Assembly: GCA_035500675.1 (NCBI GenBank)
Contig: DATJXA010000171.1
Coordinates: forward strand, 1-53,446
From: JAGVPT01 sp035500675
GTDB taxonomy: Bacteria; Bacteroidota; Ignavibacteria; UBA10030; UBA8401
DNA length: 53,446 nt
Reading direction: 5' to 3'
The notes under the pieces were generated by a model. That model did no database searches and was not told the origin of the DNA. It saw nothing but the letters and a program-made list of their open reading frames with translations. Below, piece by piece: positions 1 through 8,371 of the stretch (the first letter of the stretch is position 1; the number at the start of each line of letters is the position of its first letter). A program made the translations under genes and the position numbers.

Positions 1-1869
1 TTTTGCCTCGGTCTTCATTTCAAAAAGGTTGCCCACGTTGAGGCCGATCGATTGCGATTCTCCGGACGGCGCCCCGCCGTAAATCTCTTTTTGAAACCGG
101 TCGTACGAGATCTCATTGCCGAGCGTGTCGCGGTATCTGCCATAGTAGCCGAATTGCGATTTTGAAAAATCAGGCTGATAGTTGTACGAGATGCTCGGCG
201 TGAGTGTGTGTCGGAAACCCGCAATGCCGGGAATCGGAGGCTGAAACATGCCGTACAGTTTCGTCGACGCGGAAACGCCCATGTTGAAGAACCGGACCGC
301 GTTGAGTCCATCGACATCGCGAAACGTCGGCACGTTCGTCGCCCGGTTGACGCTGTCCACAGTCACGCTTTTGTCGTACCACCGCTCGTTGTAGTCGAAG
401 TACGGCGCGACGGTAAAATATCCCGCTTTCGGAGATGCATTAAGCGTAAAGCTGTGAGATACTCCCTGACGATCGAAATGCACGAACCCGTCGGGATACG
501 TGATCGAGTCGGTCGTCGCCGTTTTGCTCTCCTTGTTCATGAACTGGCCATTGTAGCTGAGACCGATGAGCTCGTACCACGCATAATCCGTTTCCGAACC
601 ACCGCTAAGTCCGCGGGATTTTTCCGTCCTCCTGAAAGGATAACTTTGTGAGTGGGAAAAATTGAACGTCGGTACCGTAGCGTCAATACTGTGATCCACA
701 AGTTCCTGGCGGCGCGAGATGTTGACGCTCATGCTGTTGTTCGTCCCCTCCCACGACTTGCTCAGCGTGGCGTTGGAGTAGATCTCCTGCTGGAGGTAGT
801 CGTTATAGTTGTTGCTCGTCTGGTACGAATTATTGCTCGCAAAAGTAAAATTGACGTCGAGGCTCGTTGTAGGGTCGAACGTTTCATTGTGCGTAAGGTT
901 GGCGCGATAGCTCGTCTGATTTGTATAATTGGCGTCCTTCGGCTCGCCGACAAGAATGCGCGAATACTCTCCCGTCAATGAACCGGTAAAATCGTACCTC
1001 TTCGCATAACGAAAATTCGAATACGCCCTCCATCCGCCCTCGGTGTACCAATCGCCGCCGAGTGCTAGGTCCGTGTAATCGCTGATGGCGCTGTAGTAGC
1101 CGAGATGGCTGATGAATTTTCCCCGGTTCGCGTCGTCGCCGTAGGCCGGAGCGATAATGCCCGAGTGGCGCCCGCCCTGGCTCGGGAATACTCCGAATGG
1201 AAGAACGAATACGGGAACATCGGCCACATAAAGGTAGATCGGCTCGGCGACTATTTTATCCTTGATCGTTACTCTCATTCGAGGACTGTAAAAATAATAA
1301 TGAGGATCCGACAAATCGCACGTCGTGTAAATTCCGTTGGCGACGAAGAGCATATCCTTATCGATCTTCTTGATCTGCTGGCCGTGGTAATAGCCCTGGT
1401 CCATTTCCGTTTCGCCGAGAGAGATGCGCCCTTTCTGCGATTTGAAATTATACCCGATCTTCCATCCTTCGTAAGTTTCCCCTCCGTCGACCATCACGGG
1501 TGTGCCTTTGTAGAGCCGCTTGAGCGAATCGGTTTTCCCGACCTGCGAAGAGTCGATAACGCCGTATGCTTCGAGGTTATTATCGTTCCAGTTCACATCG
1601 ATCCGCTCGGCTTTGAGGGCCAGCGTGCGGTACTTAACGTCTCCCTTGCCATACATGTGCATCAGACGGTTCGGATAAGAGTAGACAATTGAATCCGCAG
1701 ATGTGTATACAACGCTCGTGTCGATGCCGCTCGGCTTTTTCTTCGTGCTATCCTGCCGCGCAACGGTGTCTGCTTTCGCTGTCGAGGTCGAATCGGAAAC
1801 GAGGCAGAAAGCGGTGCATGAGCTCAACAGGAGAAATGCGGCGACGGCAACTGAAGACCGGAAGAGCAT
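1..1869 (-). CDS. lptD: LPS-assembly outer-membrane protein LptD (OstA), 3' part cut by window edge
   Basis: The reading frame is open from an ATG at 1869 to the window edge (623 codons, no stop), so the C-terminus is missing. It begins with a hydrophobic signal peptide (MLFRSSVAVAAFLLLSS). The Cys after it could make this a lipoprotein, which would be odd for LptD, so ordinary cleavage is more likely. Next comes an OstA-like region with YGKGDVKY and LEAYGVID, then the conserved TTCDLSDPHYYF segment and FGVFPSQGGRHSGIIAP, which are typical of the LptD plug/barrel junction. The rest is aromatic-rich alternating beta-barrel sequence. LptD inserts lipopolysaccharide into the outer leaflet of the outer membrane. 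The family call rests on these motifs and the architecture. The next gene upstream on the same strand is glucokinase, 104 bp away. Confidence 0.87.
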   Translation of the reverse strand, partial: MLFRSSVAVAAFLLLSSCTAFCLVSDSTSTAKADTVARQDSTKKKPSGIDTSVVYTSADSIVYSYPNRLMHMYGKGDVKYRTLALKAERIDVNWNDNNLEAYGVIDSSQVGKTDSLKRLYKGTPVMVDGGETYEGWKIGYNFKSQKGRISLGETEMDQGYYHGQQIKKIDKDMLFVANGIYTTCDLSDPHYYFYSPRMRVTIKDKIVAEPIYLYVADVPVFVLPFGVFPSQGGRHSGIIAPAYGDDANRGKFISHLGYYSAISDYTDLALGGDWYTEGGWRAYSNFRYAKRYDFTGSLTGEYSRILVGEPKDANYTNQTSYRANLTHNETFDPTTSLDVNFTFASNNSYQTSNNYNDYLQQEIYSNATLSKSWEGTNNSMSVNISRRQELVDHSIDATVPTFNFSHSQSYPFRRTEKSRGLSGGSETDYAWYELIGLSYNGQFMNKESKTATTDSITYPDGFVHFDRQGVSHSFTLNASPKAGYFTVAPYFDYNERWYDKSVTVDSVNRATNVPTFRDVDGLNAVRFFNMGVSASTKLYGMFQPPIPGIAGFRHTLTPSISYNYQPDFSKSQFGYYGRYRDTLGNEISYDRFQKEIYGGAPSGESQSIGLNVGNLFEMKTEAK

Positions 1870-1973
1870 GGGATGTGGAAGGCAAGAATGCAGGCTGAGT
1901 CTCTCGACGGAATTTTTCGTTTGATTTCTAATAGCCACTCAATCGCGCACTCTTCAAATGTTGAAGGCTCGCT

Positions 1974-2927
1974 CTACAGGACAAGACCCGCGGCCCCGAG
2001 CATACCCGCTGCATTGCCGAGCTTTGCGGGGATCACTTTAATATCTTTGCGCATCGGTATCATGACGCGGGAACGGAGCGACGTTCTGATGGCATCGAAG
2101 ACGAAATCTCCGGCACCCGAGATGCCTCCGCCGATGATGACAACTCGAAAGTCGATGGTGTTGAGCACCGAGGCAAGCGCAACGCCCAGCTGCATCCCCG
2201 CTTCGGTGAAAAGATCTCGGGCAAGTTGATCGCCTTCGAGCGCGGCGCGTGAGATGAACACGGGCTCCACTTTTGAAATGTCCCCTCCCACAAGCTTTAA
2301 AATTTTTGAATCGGGGTGATGTTTCAACTCCGCAGCAGCCCGTTGAGAAAGATAGCGCTGGCCAATATATGCTTCTACGCAACCCTGTGCGCCGCAGTTG
2401 CATTGGCGTCCGTTGTAGTCGATCGAGACATGCCCTATTTCGCCGGCTCCGCCCGACGGACCACGATAAATTTTTCCGTCAAGGATACTGCCTCCGCCAA
2501 CTCCTGTACCCCAAATGACGAAAAGAAAATTTGGATAGCGTCTCCCCGCGCCGAATTTTGATTCCGCGATCGCGGCGACATTGGCGTCGTTTTCGACTTT
2601 TACTTTGAGATTGAATGTTTTCTTTATTTCACTCGCAAGCGGGACCTTCTTCCAGCCGCGAATGTTCGGCGGGTTCATCACAATACCTCGCGCCTGATCG
2701 ATGATACCCGGGGAGCCTATGCCGATCCCCCGAATCGAATTTCTTTTGATGTCGCCTAACACCTCGGCGATCGATTTTCTCATTTGAGACAAAACCGACT
2801 TGGGCCCCTCTTCTCCGTTTGTTGGAAATGTCGATTGCGCGACGATCTCGCCCGACGATGTAACGAGCCCTGTTTTAATAGTCGTTCCGCCGAAATCTAC
2901 TCCGACGGCGTAATGTGTTCGAGACAT
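1974..2927 (-). CDS. glk: ROK-family glucokinase / sugar kinase
   Basis: 317 aa, full length for a ROK kinase. It has the N-terminal phosphate-binding motif DFGGTTIK (residues 11-18), the catalytic Asp in ENDANVAA (about D114), a GTGVGGG ATP loop (140-146), and the ROK zinc site H166 plus CNCGAQGC (C176, C178, C183). The protein should phosphorylate glucose or a related hexose with ATP in the cytosol. Glucokinase is the usual activity for this size and motif set, but N-acetylmannosamine or fructose kinase cannot be excluded. The upstream region on this strand (2928-3092) consists largely of 7-bp repeats. Confidence 0.87.
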   Translation of the reverse strand: MSRTHYAVGVDFGGTTIKTGLVTSSGEIVAQSTFPTNGEEGPKSVLSQMRKSIAEVLGDIKRNSIRGIGIGSPGIIDQARGIVMNPPNIRGWKKVPLASEIKKTFNLKVKVENDANVAAIAESKFGAGRRYPNFLFVIWGTGVGGGSILDGKIYRGPSGGAGEIGHVSIDYNGRQCNCGAQGCVEAYIGQRYLSQRAAAELKHHPDSKILKLVGGDISKVEPVFISRAALEGDQLARDLFTEAGMQLGVALASVLNTIDFRVVIIGGGISGAGDFVFDAIRTSLRSRVMIPMRKDIKVIPAKLGNAAGMLGAAGLVL

Positions 2928-2934
2928 GCGGTGT

Positions 2935-3011
2935 GTAGTTCCTCGTTCTTAGTTCGTGGTTCTTCGTTTTTGGTTCGTGGTTCTTCGTTCGTCGTTCTTC
3001 GTTCGTGGTTA
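2935..3011. repeat. Degenerate tandem heptamer tract, 11 units
   Basis: Eleven consecutive 7-bp units fit the pattern NTNGTTC, for example GTGGTTC, TTCGTTC, GTCGTTC and TTGGTTC. There are no insertions that break the 7-bp phase. The tract lies just upstream of the glucokinase start on the minus strand. It resembles the short tandem heptamer repeats known from cyanobacteria, but the relationship is only by form. Confidence 0.85.
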
Positions 3012-3039
3012 AGAATATTCTCAGATTGGGAAACAGACA

Positions 3040-3109
3040 TTGGTAATTAGTAATTGTTTACTGTTTAATGTTTACTGTTCACTGCTTACTGTTCACTGTT
3101 TACTGTTTC
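3040..3109. repeat. Degenerate tandem heptamer tract, 10 units, running into the rarA 3' end
   Basis: Ten consecutive 7-bp units drift from TTGGTAA and TTAGTAA to CTGTTTA, CTGTTCA and CTGCTTA. The tract extends into the end of rarA. On the minus strand the last codons of that gene (Asn-Ser-Lys-Gln-stop) are written by repeat units, so the repeat supplies the stop codon. Confidence 0.85.
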
Positions 3110-4424
3110 TTTTCTTCTTCCACCATCCTTCCAATCTCTCTTTGATGGATTTTTCTTTGCCGTTTTCGCTGGGACGGTAATAGATTTTATCCTTAAGATT
3201 ATCCGGAAGGTATTGCTGCTCCACAAAATTATTCTGAAAATTGTGCCCGTACTTATAGTCGTCTCCGTAATTCAATTCTTTCATGAGTCTGGTCGGGGCA
3301 TTGCGGAGATGGAGCGGAACGGGGAGGTTCGGGAGATTATGAACGTCGTCCATCGCCTCCGAGATCGCTCGATACGCTGCGTTGCTCTTCGGCGCCGACG
3401 CGAGATACGCCACAGCCTGGGAGAGAATGATGCGCGCCTCCGGCATTCCCACATAATCGACCGCTGTGAAAGCGTTCGTCGCCATGACCGACGCAAATGG
3501 GTCCGCGTTGCCGATATCTTCGGAAGCCAGCACGATCATCCTCCGCGCTATAAATTTAGGGTCTTCACCGCCGTCGAGCATCCTCGCCATCCAATAGATC
3601 GCCCCGTCCGGATCGCATCCCCGCATGCTTTTGATAAAGGCGGAAATCGTATCATAATGCTGCTCGCCTTTTTTGTCGTAGACGGTATATTTCCGTTGAA
3701 ACGCATCTTCGATCGTTTGCTTTGAAATTTTCCTGATTCCGTGTGCATCCGGTTTGACAAAATAAAATGCGCTTTCCAAACCATTCAGCATCATCCGCGC
3801 GTCGCCGCCCGAAAGCAAAAAGAGAAAATCCTTATCGTCGAGTTCTACTTTTCCCGCAGAGACCACCGTATCGGTAGCGAGAGCATGCGCGAGAATTTTT
3901 TCGAGGTCGGACTTTCCGAGCGATTCAAGCACGTACACACGGGCGCGCGAAAGAAGCGGCGAGATCACTTCGAACGAAGGATTTTCCGTCGTAGCGCCAA
4001 TGAGCGTAACGACGCCATCTTCAACCGAATGAAGGAGCGCGTCTTGTTGCGATTTGCTGAATCGGTGGATCTCGTCGATAAAGAGGACAGTTTTTTTCCC
4101 CAATTGCTTTTGAAACGTTTCCGCCTTCGCAATGACGTCACGAACATCTTTCACCCCTGCGGCGACGGCGTTCAATGAAAAGAATTCTGCGTTCGTGTGA
4201 TTGGCAACGAGTCGTGCGAGGGTGGTCTTCCCCGTCCCCGGCGGCCCCCATAAAATGATTGAGCGAAGCTCGTCGTTTTCGATCATCAGCCGCAGCGGCT
4301 TCCCCTCCCCGAGCAAATGCTCTTGCCCCACAAATTCCGCGAGGGTTTTCGGGCGAACACGCTCCGCGAGAGGGGCATGAATGTTCGCTTTCTGCTGAGG
4401 CTTTTGATATTCGAACAATTCCAT
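3093..4424 (-). CDS. rarA: Replication-associated recombination protein A (RarA/MgsA) AAA+ ATPase
   Basis: 443 aa, the usual RarA length. Walker A is GPPGTGKTT (60-68) and Walker B is VLFIDEIHRF (about 113-122). The N-terminal PLAERVRPKTLAEFVGQEHLLG is typical of the clamp-loader-like RarA family. Downstream come the SGGDARMMLNGLE sensor-2 region, CDPDGAIYWMARML and the C-terminal tetramerisation part (LRNAPTRLMKELNYG). RarA acts at stalled replication forks. The final four residues and the stop codon lie in a heptamer repeat tract, so the extreme C-terminus may have been altered by that repeat. Confidence 0.95.
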   Translation of the reverse strand: MELFEYQKPQQKANIHAPLAERVRPKTLAEFVGQEHLLGEGKPLRLMIENDELRSIILWGPPGTGKTTLARLVANHTNAEFFSLNAVAAGVKDVRDVIAKAETFQKQLGKKTVLFIDEIHRFSKSQQDALLHSVEDGVVTLIGATTENPSFEVISPLLSRARVYVLESLGKSDLEKILAHALATDTVVSAGKVELDDKDFLFLLSGGDARMMLNGLESAFYFVKPDAHGIRKISKQTIEDAFQRKYTVYDKKGEQHYDTISAFIKSMRGCDPDGAIYWMARMLDGGEDPKFIARRMIVLASEDIGNADPFASVMATNAFTAVDYVGMPEARIILSQAVAYLASAPKSNAAYRAISEAMDDVHNLPNLPVPLHLRNAPTRLMKELNYGDDYKYGHNFQNNFVEQQYLPDNLKDKIYYRPSENGKEKSIKERLEGWWKKKRNSKQ

Positions 4425-4455
4425 TTCAGAAAAGAATGTCTGAACAAACGGCTTT

Positions 4456-4800
4456 TTATTTCTTCGGCGCCACCCGATATACTTTCTCGCCTTGTCGAAT
4501 CATCCCGTACTTTTCACGGGCGACTTTTTCAACTGCCTTCTTGTCGCCGTCAAGGGCCTTCGATTGTTCCTGAAGCTGCTTTTGCTCTTCCTGCGCTTGT
4601 TGAATTTTCAACAGCATTTCCTTCTTTTCCCTTTCGAGTTTGACCCGCTGAATGATCCCTTGGTTGTTGAACAACGCGTAGAGGAAAACGAGGAATACTG
4701 CGATAAGGGCGAGGCTGAGCTTCTTGTTCGTCCGCAGGGTGGAGAATAACTTGCGTACGTCGACGAGGTTTCTGATTTTTTTGAAAACGTCCGCGCTCAT
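4456..4800 (-). CDS. FtsB/DivIC-family septum formation initiator
   Basis: 114 aa. A positively charged N-terminus precedes one transmembrane segment (about 29-45, LSLALIAVFLVFLYALF). A coiled coil of about 45 residues rich in Glu, Lys and Gln follows, then the C-terminal VAREKYGMIRQGEKVYRV motif typical of DivIC/FtsB. Such proteins sit in the inner membrane and join FtsL and FtsQ in the divisome. It lies 31 bp upstream of rarA on the same strand. FtsB and DivIC cannot be separated from sequence alone. Confidence 0.83.
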   Translation of the reverse strand: MSADVFKKIRNLVDVRKLFSTLRTNKKLSLALIAVFLVFLYALFNNQGIIQRVKLEREKKEMLLKIQQAQEEQKQLQEQSKALDGDKKAVEKVAREKYGMIRQGEKVYRVAPKK

Positions 4801-4888
4801 TCATCAGAAATGTATGAAGATTTGTCATCATTTGAAAGAGTGAAAAGGCCGCGATGATGACCCATATTGATTATTTTAATTCGTTAGA

Positions 4889-4969
4889 CCTTTGGATTCC
4901 CGACAAAAACGTTCGGGAATGACGCAACCCGCGCACCGTCATGCCCGCATGCTCCTGGCGGGCATCCAA
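4889..4969. repeat. REP-like nested palindromes (two hairpins in mirror arrangement)
   Basis: Hairpin 1 pairs ATTCCCGA (4896-4903) with TCGGGAAT (4913-4920). Hairpin 2 pairs ATGCCCGC (4941-4948) with GCGGGCAT (4958-4965). Both loops are 9 nt. The outer flanks are complementary: TTTGGAT on the left, ATCCAAA on the right, with ATGACG and CGTCAT in the middle, so the two hairpins together form a larger inverted repeat. They lie between divergent genes. The GTCATnCCCGC...GCGGGnATCCA type is a widespread bacterial REP motif. Confidence 0.8.
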
Positions 4970-5043
4970 AATGCGACACAACCAAGGCCGCGCTGCGTAA
5001 AAGCCGATTGATTCTAGAATGGCTATTCCCTACTTTTGGGCCT

Positions 5044-6312
5044 ATGCGCGAGAAGGATACACAGCCCTCAGCCCTTTTGTTTGAGACCATCTTCTCGAAA
5101 GGGGTTGGATTGCTGCCAAACCGTAAATTAACGACGGGAGAATGTCAGTCGCTTTCGGGCGTGAAATGCTCGCTTTGCGCTGCTCACAAGATCGACTATG
5201 AAGCCGAACTAAAGGCCAAGAACGCCGCCCTTCGGGAATTCTGGAATACACATTCGATTGACGCCCGCCTCGACCCGCTTATCGCTTCTCCCCTTGGAAG
5301 AAATTACAGAGTCGTGAGCAAGCGGAGAGTTTTTTCTTCACGGAAAAATGTATTGCTCGGACTCATCGGAAGCGAAGATAAATCGGGAGGCCTGAGTCCG
5401 ATGCCCGTGGATCGTTGCATGATAGAGCCGGACGTTCACGCCCGCATCTATCGATGCATCGGGGAGTTTCTTAACAGAAGAGAATCGAAGGAGTTTACGG
5501 AAGCTTTCAATTATATCGTCGTCAAGGGTTCGTACGACGAGTTCACGGTCATTTTCAATATTGCAGGGGTCACGCCCAGCATGCGACAATTCGTCAATCG
5601 TCTTTCGAAACACCTTACGGCCTCCGTCAAAGGCATTATCGGCATCCATTTTGCTATCGACGAAAAACAGTCGGGGTATTATCTGCCGAAGGTCGGGCGG
5701 CATGAAAAGCAGCGGTATCAGAAAGTGCACGGGAAAAGCGAAATTTTTCAAAAAATTTTCGGAGTGAAATTTCTGTTCTCGCCCCTCTCTTTTACTCAAA
5801 CCAACCTGTCTATCCTTGATCTGTTTATCGGCACGATCATAGAGTTGTGCGCCTTCAAACCGGGCGACCGCCTTCTCGACCTTTATTGCGGATACGGGCT
5901 TTTTTCTTTGTTGTCGGCACAATTTGTAAGGACGGTAACGGGCGTGGAAATATCCGCCGACGCCGTCGAAGACGCAAAAAGTAATGCGAGTCGTTTGAAG
6001 GTCGGCAATTGCAATTTCTTACGCGGAGACATAAACGACGAAGCGCTCGAACCGATTATTGCTTCACATCATGGGATGACAAAAGTCATCCTGGATCCGC
6101 CGCGCAACGGCACAAAGCCCGGGGTCATTGAATTGATCGCGGGACGAAACGTGGAACGCGTCGTGCACATTTTTTGCAACATCGATTTGATGCCGTCGGA
6201 GTTGAATCGATGGAAGAACTCGGGTTATTCGATAAAGCGCGCGATCCCTTTTGATATGTTCCCCGGAACGAATGACGTTGAGATGATTACGTTGTTGGAA
6301 AGAGCCGACTGA
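5044..6312 (+). CDS. Fe-S-dependent uracil-C5 RNA methyltransferase (TrmA/RlmD superfamily)
   Basis: 422 aa from the ATG at 5044; an in-frame TTG at 5008 is possible but adds no recognisable sequence. Four cysteines (C34, C42, C45 and C125) match the spacing pattern of the RlmD [4Fe-4S] ligands. The methyltransferase domain has motif I LLDLYCGYGLFSLL (about 277-290), VEIS (301-304), DPPRNG (351-356) and the nucleophilic Cys in HIFCNID (C378). The FTQTN segment (250-254) corresponds to the family's conserved Gln motif. The protein should methylate a uridine of rRNA or tRNA at C5 using SAM. No TRAM domain is visible at the N-terminus, so the exact target is open. It stands alone between minus-strand genes. 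Confidence 0.82.
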   Translation: MREKDTQPSALLFETIFSKGVGLLPNRKLTTGECQSLSGVKCSLCAAHKIDYEAELKAKNAALREFWNTHSIDARLDPLIASPLGRNYRVVSKRRVFSSRKNVLLGLIGSEDKSGGLSPMPVDRCMIEPDVHARIYRCIGEFLNRRESKEFTEAFNYIVVKGSYDEFTVIFNIAGVTPSMRQFVNRLSKHLTASVKGIIGIHFAIDEKQSGYYLPKVGRHEKQRYQKVHGKSEIFQKIFGVKFLFSPLSFTQTNLSILDLFIGTIIELCAFKPGDRLLDLYCGYGLFSLLSAQFVRTVTGVEISADAVEDAKSNASRLKVGNCNFLRGDINDEALEPIIASHHGMTKVILDPPRNGTKPGVIELIAGRNVERVVHIFCNIDLMPSELNRWKNSGYSIKRAIPFDMFPGTNDVEMITLLERAD

Positions 6313-6374
6313 ATATAAGGAGGCGTTCTATTCGGCGGAAACGATACGTGCGAAGCCCGTCCGCGCGCTCTTCA

Positions 6375-7502
6375 TTATCCTTTATACCAATCGTTCTTCG
6401 GTCGGTAGGTTCGCTCTAATTTCGACTTTGCTTCATGCCGCTCGAACGCCAGCTGGATCAGTTTATCGAGAAGGTCGGGATACGACAACCCCGACGCTTC
6501 CCACAGTTTGGGAAACATGCTTATGGAAGTGAAACCGGGGATTGTATTAATTTCGTTAAGATAGATCTTTGACCCGTTGCCTTGCACGAGGAAATCCACG
6601 CGCGCCATCCCCGAACAGTCGAGGATCTTGAACGCCTTGCACGCGATGTATTGAATTTTTCTCACGGCCCATTTCGGCAGATCGGCGGGAATGAGAGCTT
6701 CCGACTTCCCATCCACATACTTGGCGTCGTAGTCGTAAAACTCGTTTGACGGAACGATCTCGCCAAGAACGGATGCCATGGGTTTATCGTTCCCGATGAC
6801 GGCGCACTCGAGCTCACGCGCCTTTTCGATCGATTTCTCGACGAGCAACTTCCGGTCGTAGTGCGCGGCGAGGGCAATGGCTTCAGTCAATTCCTTCCGG
6901 TCGTGGGCTTTACTGATGCCGATGCTGGAACCCGTATTCGACGGCTTCACGAAACAAGGGTAATCCAGTTCTTGCTCTATCCTCTCCTCGATCTTCCGCC
7001 CGTCCTGTTCATATTCGGCGATCGAGAATGAGATCCCCTGAGCCACGCGGATCTTGTTACATTCAAGCACTTGTTTTTGGATGACCTTGTCCATGCCGAC
7101 AGCGGAACCGAGGACCCCGGCTCCGACGTACGGGACATCGGCCAATTCGAGGAGGCCTTGGACCGTTCCGTCTTCTCCGAACGTCCCGTGAAGGACCGGA
7201 AAGACGACATCGATCTGTTGAACGGCATCCGCGCCCGAATTCGAAATGTCGACCAGCCCTTGTTTCCGCGGGTCGGGGAGGATGAGATGTTCCGGGAGTT
7301 TTTCGATCGACGATTTTTTCTTCAGTAAAGAAACAGCTTCAACGGAGCTGAGCCAGCGTCCGTCGGAGGTGATGCCGATCGGGAATACGTCGTATTTTTC
7401 CTTGTCGAGACCGTTGATGACAGACGCCGCTGACACCAGCGACACCTCGTGTTCAACCGACCGTCCTCCGAGAAGGACCCCTACGCGAATTTTCTTATCC
7501 AT
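6375..7502 (-). CDS. ddl: D-alanine--D-alanine ligase
   Basis: 375 aa. The start GVLLGGRSVEHEVSLVSA is the Ddl signature. The ATP-grasp core carries CFVKPSNTGSSIGISK and AALAAHYDRKLLVEK-type sequence, then ARVDFLV and the Mg/ATP motif LNEINTIPGFTSIS. It makes the D-Ala-D-Ala dipeptide for peptidoglycan in the cytosol. The position Tyr/Phe that sets D-Ala versus D-Lac specificity was not resolved here. It is followed 15 bp upstream (on the same strand) by the class II aldolase gene. Confidence 0.95.
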   Translation of the reverse strand: MDKKIRVGVLLGGRSVEHEVSLVSAASVINGLDKEKYDVFPIGITSDGRWLSSVEAVSLLKKKSSIEKLPEHLILPDPRKQGLVDISNSGADAVQQIDVVFPVLHGTFGEDGTVQGLLELADVPYVGAGVLGSAVGMDKVIQKQVLECNKIRVAQGISFSIAEYEQDGRKIEERIEQELDYPCFVKPSNTGSSIGISKAHDRKELTEAIALAAHYDRKLLVEKSIEKARELECAVIGNDKPMASVLGEIVPSNEFYDYDAKYVDGKSEALIPADLPKWAVRKIQYIACKAFKILDCSGMARVDFLVQGNGSKIYLNEINTIPGFTSISMFPKLWEASGLSYPDLLDKLIQLAFERHEAKSKLERTYRPKNDWYKG

Positions 7503-7517
7503 GGTTTATGCGATGCT

Positions 7518-8288
7518 TTATTGAACGGTACGACCCAACCGCCGCCTCACTTCTCCTATGATCGACCGAAGCTCTTCTTCCGTCATCGGCATATCAGCGG
7601 ACGGAGGTGCCGGCTCGCATGCCGGCTTTGCAGAGAAATCCTTCCCGTAACTCGCAGCCGAAATGCGTCTGAGTTTCGCAATGTCGTCGGCGGACAGAAT
7701 TTTTTCACCGCCGAGCATGCGCGCTGCAAATTGAATATGAGCGGCGTGTTCGACTTTCTCCATCTTGAAGTACGCATCCCAAAGATCGCCGCCGTATGTG
7801 ACGACGCCGTGGTTGGCAAGGAGGATGGCATCCGCAGATGGGACGAACGGCTCGATGGAATGACGCACCTCTTTTGTCGACGGCGTGGCGTATTGCGCGA
7901 GAGGGATGGCTCCGAGTCCAACAATGACTTCCGGAAAAACGCATTCGGCAAGCGGAATTCTTGCCGCGGCAAATGCGGTCGCATAGACCGGATGACAATG
8001 AACGACGGCCTTTACATCGGGCCGTGTTTCATAAATGAACAAATGCATATCCAACTCCGACGACGGCTTACGCTTTCCGGCGACAACAGCCCCCGACGGG
8101 GTCACCTCGACAAGGTCGCCCGCTTGAACAAATCCTTTATTCATCGCAGCGGGCGTTGAGAGAATATTGCCGTTTGGCAGACGTGCGCTCACGTTGCCGT
8201 CGGTCGCGGTAACGAATCCTTTCGATTCAATCCTTCGGCATACCTCAATAAATGTTTCAACGAGAGATTCAACTTCAGGAGGGATCAT
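7518..8288 (-). CDS. Class II aldolase/adducin family protein (fuculose-phosphate aldolase-like)
   Basis: 256 aa from the ATG at 8288. The metal-site residues of this family are present: SSELDMH with the catalytic Glu (E78), HCHP (H97, H99) and ANHG (H160). The N-terminal TDGNVSAR motif binds the phosphate of the substrate. Family members split sugar 1-phosphates such as L-fuculose-1-P or epimerise ribulose-5-P with a Zn ion. The C-terminal ~60 residues are longer than in E. coli FucA. No fucose or rhamnose genes lie nearby, so the substrate is unknown. Homologues occur in some microcompartment loci, which is of interest because two vertex proteins lie 15 kb away. Confidence 0.82.
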   Translation of the reverse strand: MIPPEVESLVETFIEVCRRIESKGFVTATDGNVSARLPNGNILSTPAAMNKGFVQAGDLVEVTPSGAVVAGKRKPSSELDMHLFIYETRPDVKAVVHCHPVYATAFAAARIPLAECVFPEVIVGLGAIPLAQYATPSTKEVRHSIEPFVPSADAILLANHGVVTYGGDLWDAYFKMEKVEHAAHIQFAARMLGGEKILSADDIAKLRRISAASYGKDFSAKPACEPAPPSADMPMTEEELRSIIGEVRRRLGRTVQ

Positions 8289-8371
8289 GGACAATACTCA
8301 TTCTTTCCCCGCCCGCCCTTGCGCCGGCGAGGTCTTGAGGTGACTCCATTGCGACGAATCGCCCGGGTTTG

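Noticed and set aside
208..1692. Several plus-strand frames in the first 1.7 kb
   Set aside because: The minus strand is open from 1869 to the edge and encodes LptD, so these are antisense frames.
2935..3109. The heptamer tracts as a CRISPR array
   Set aside because: There are no spacers and the period is 7 bp, so it is not a CRISPR array.
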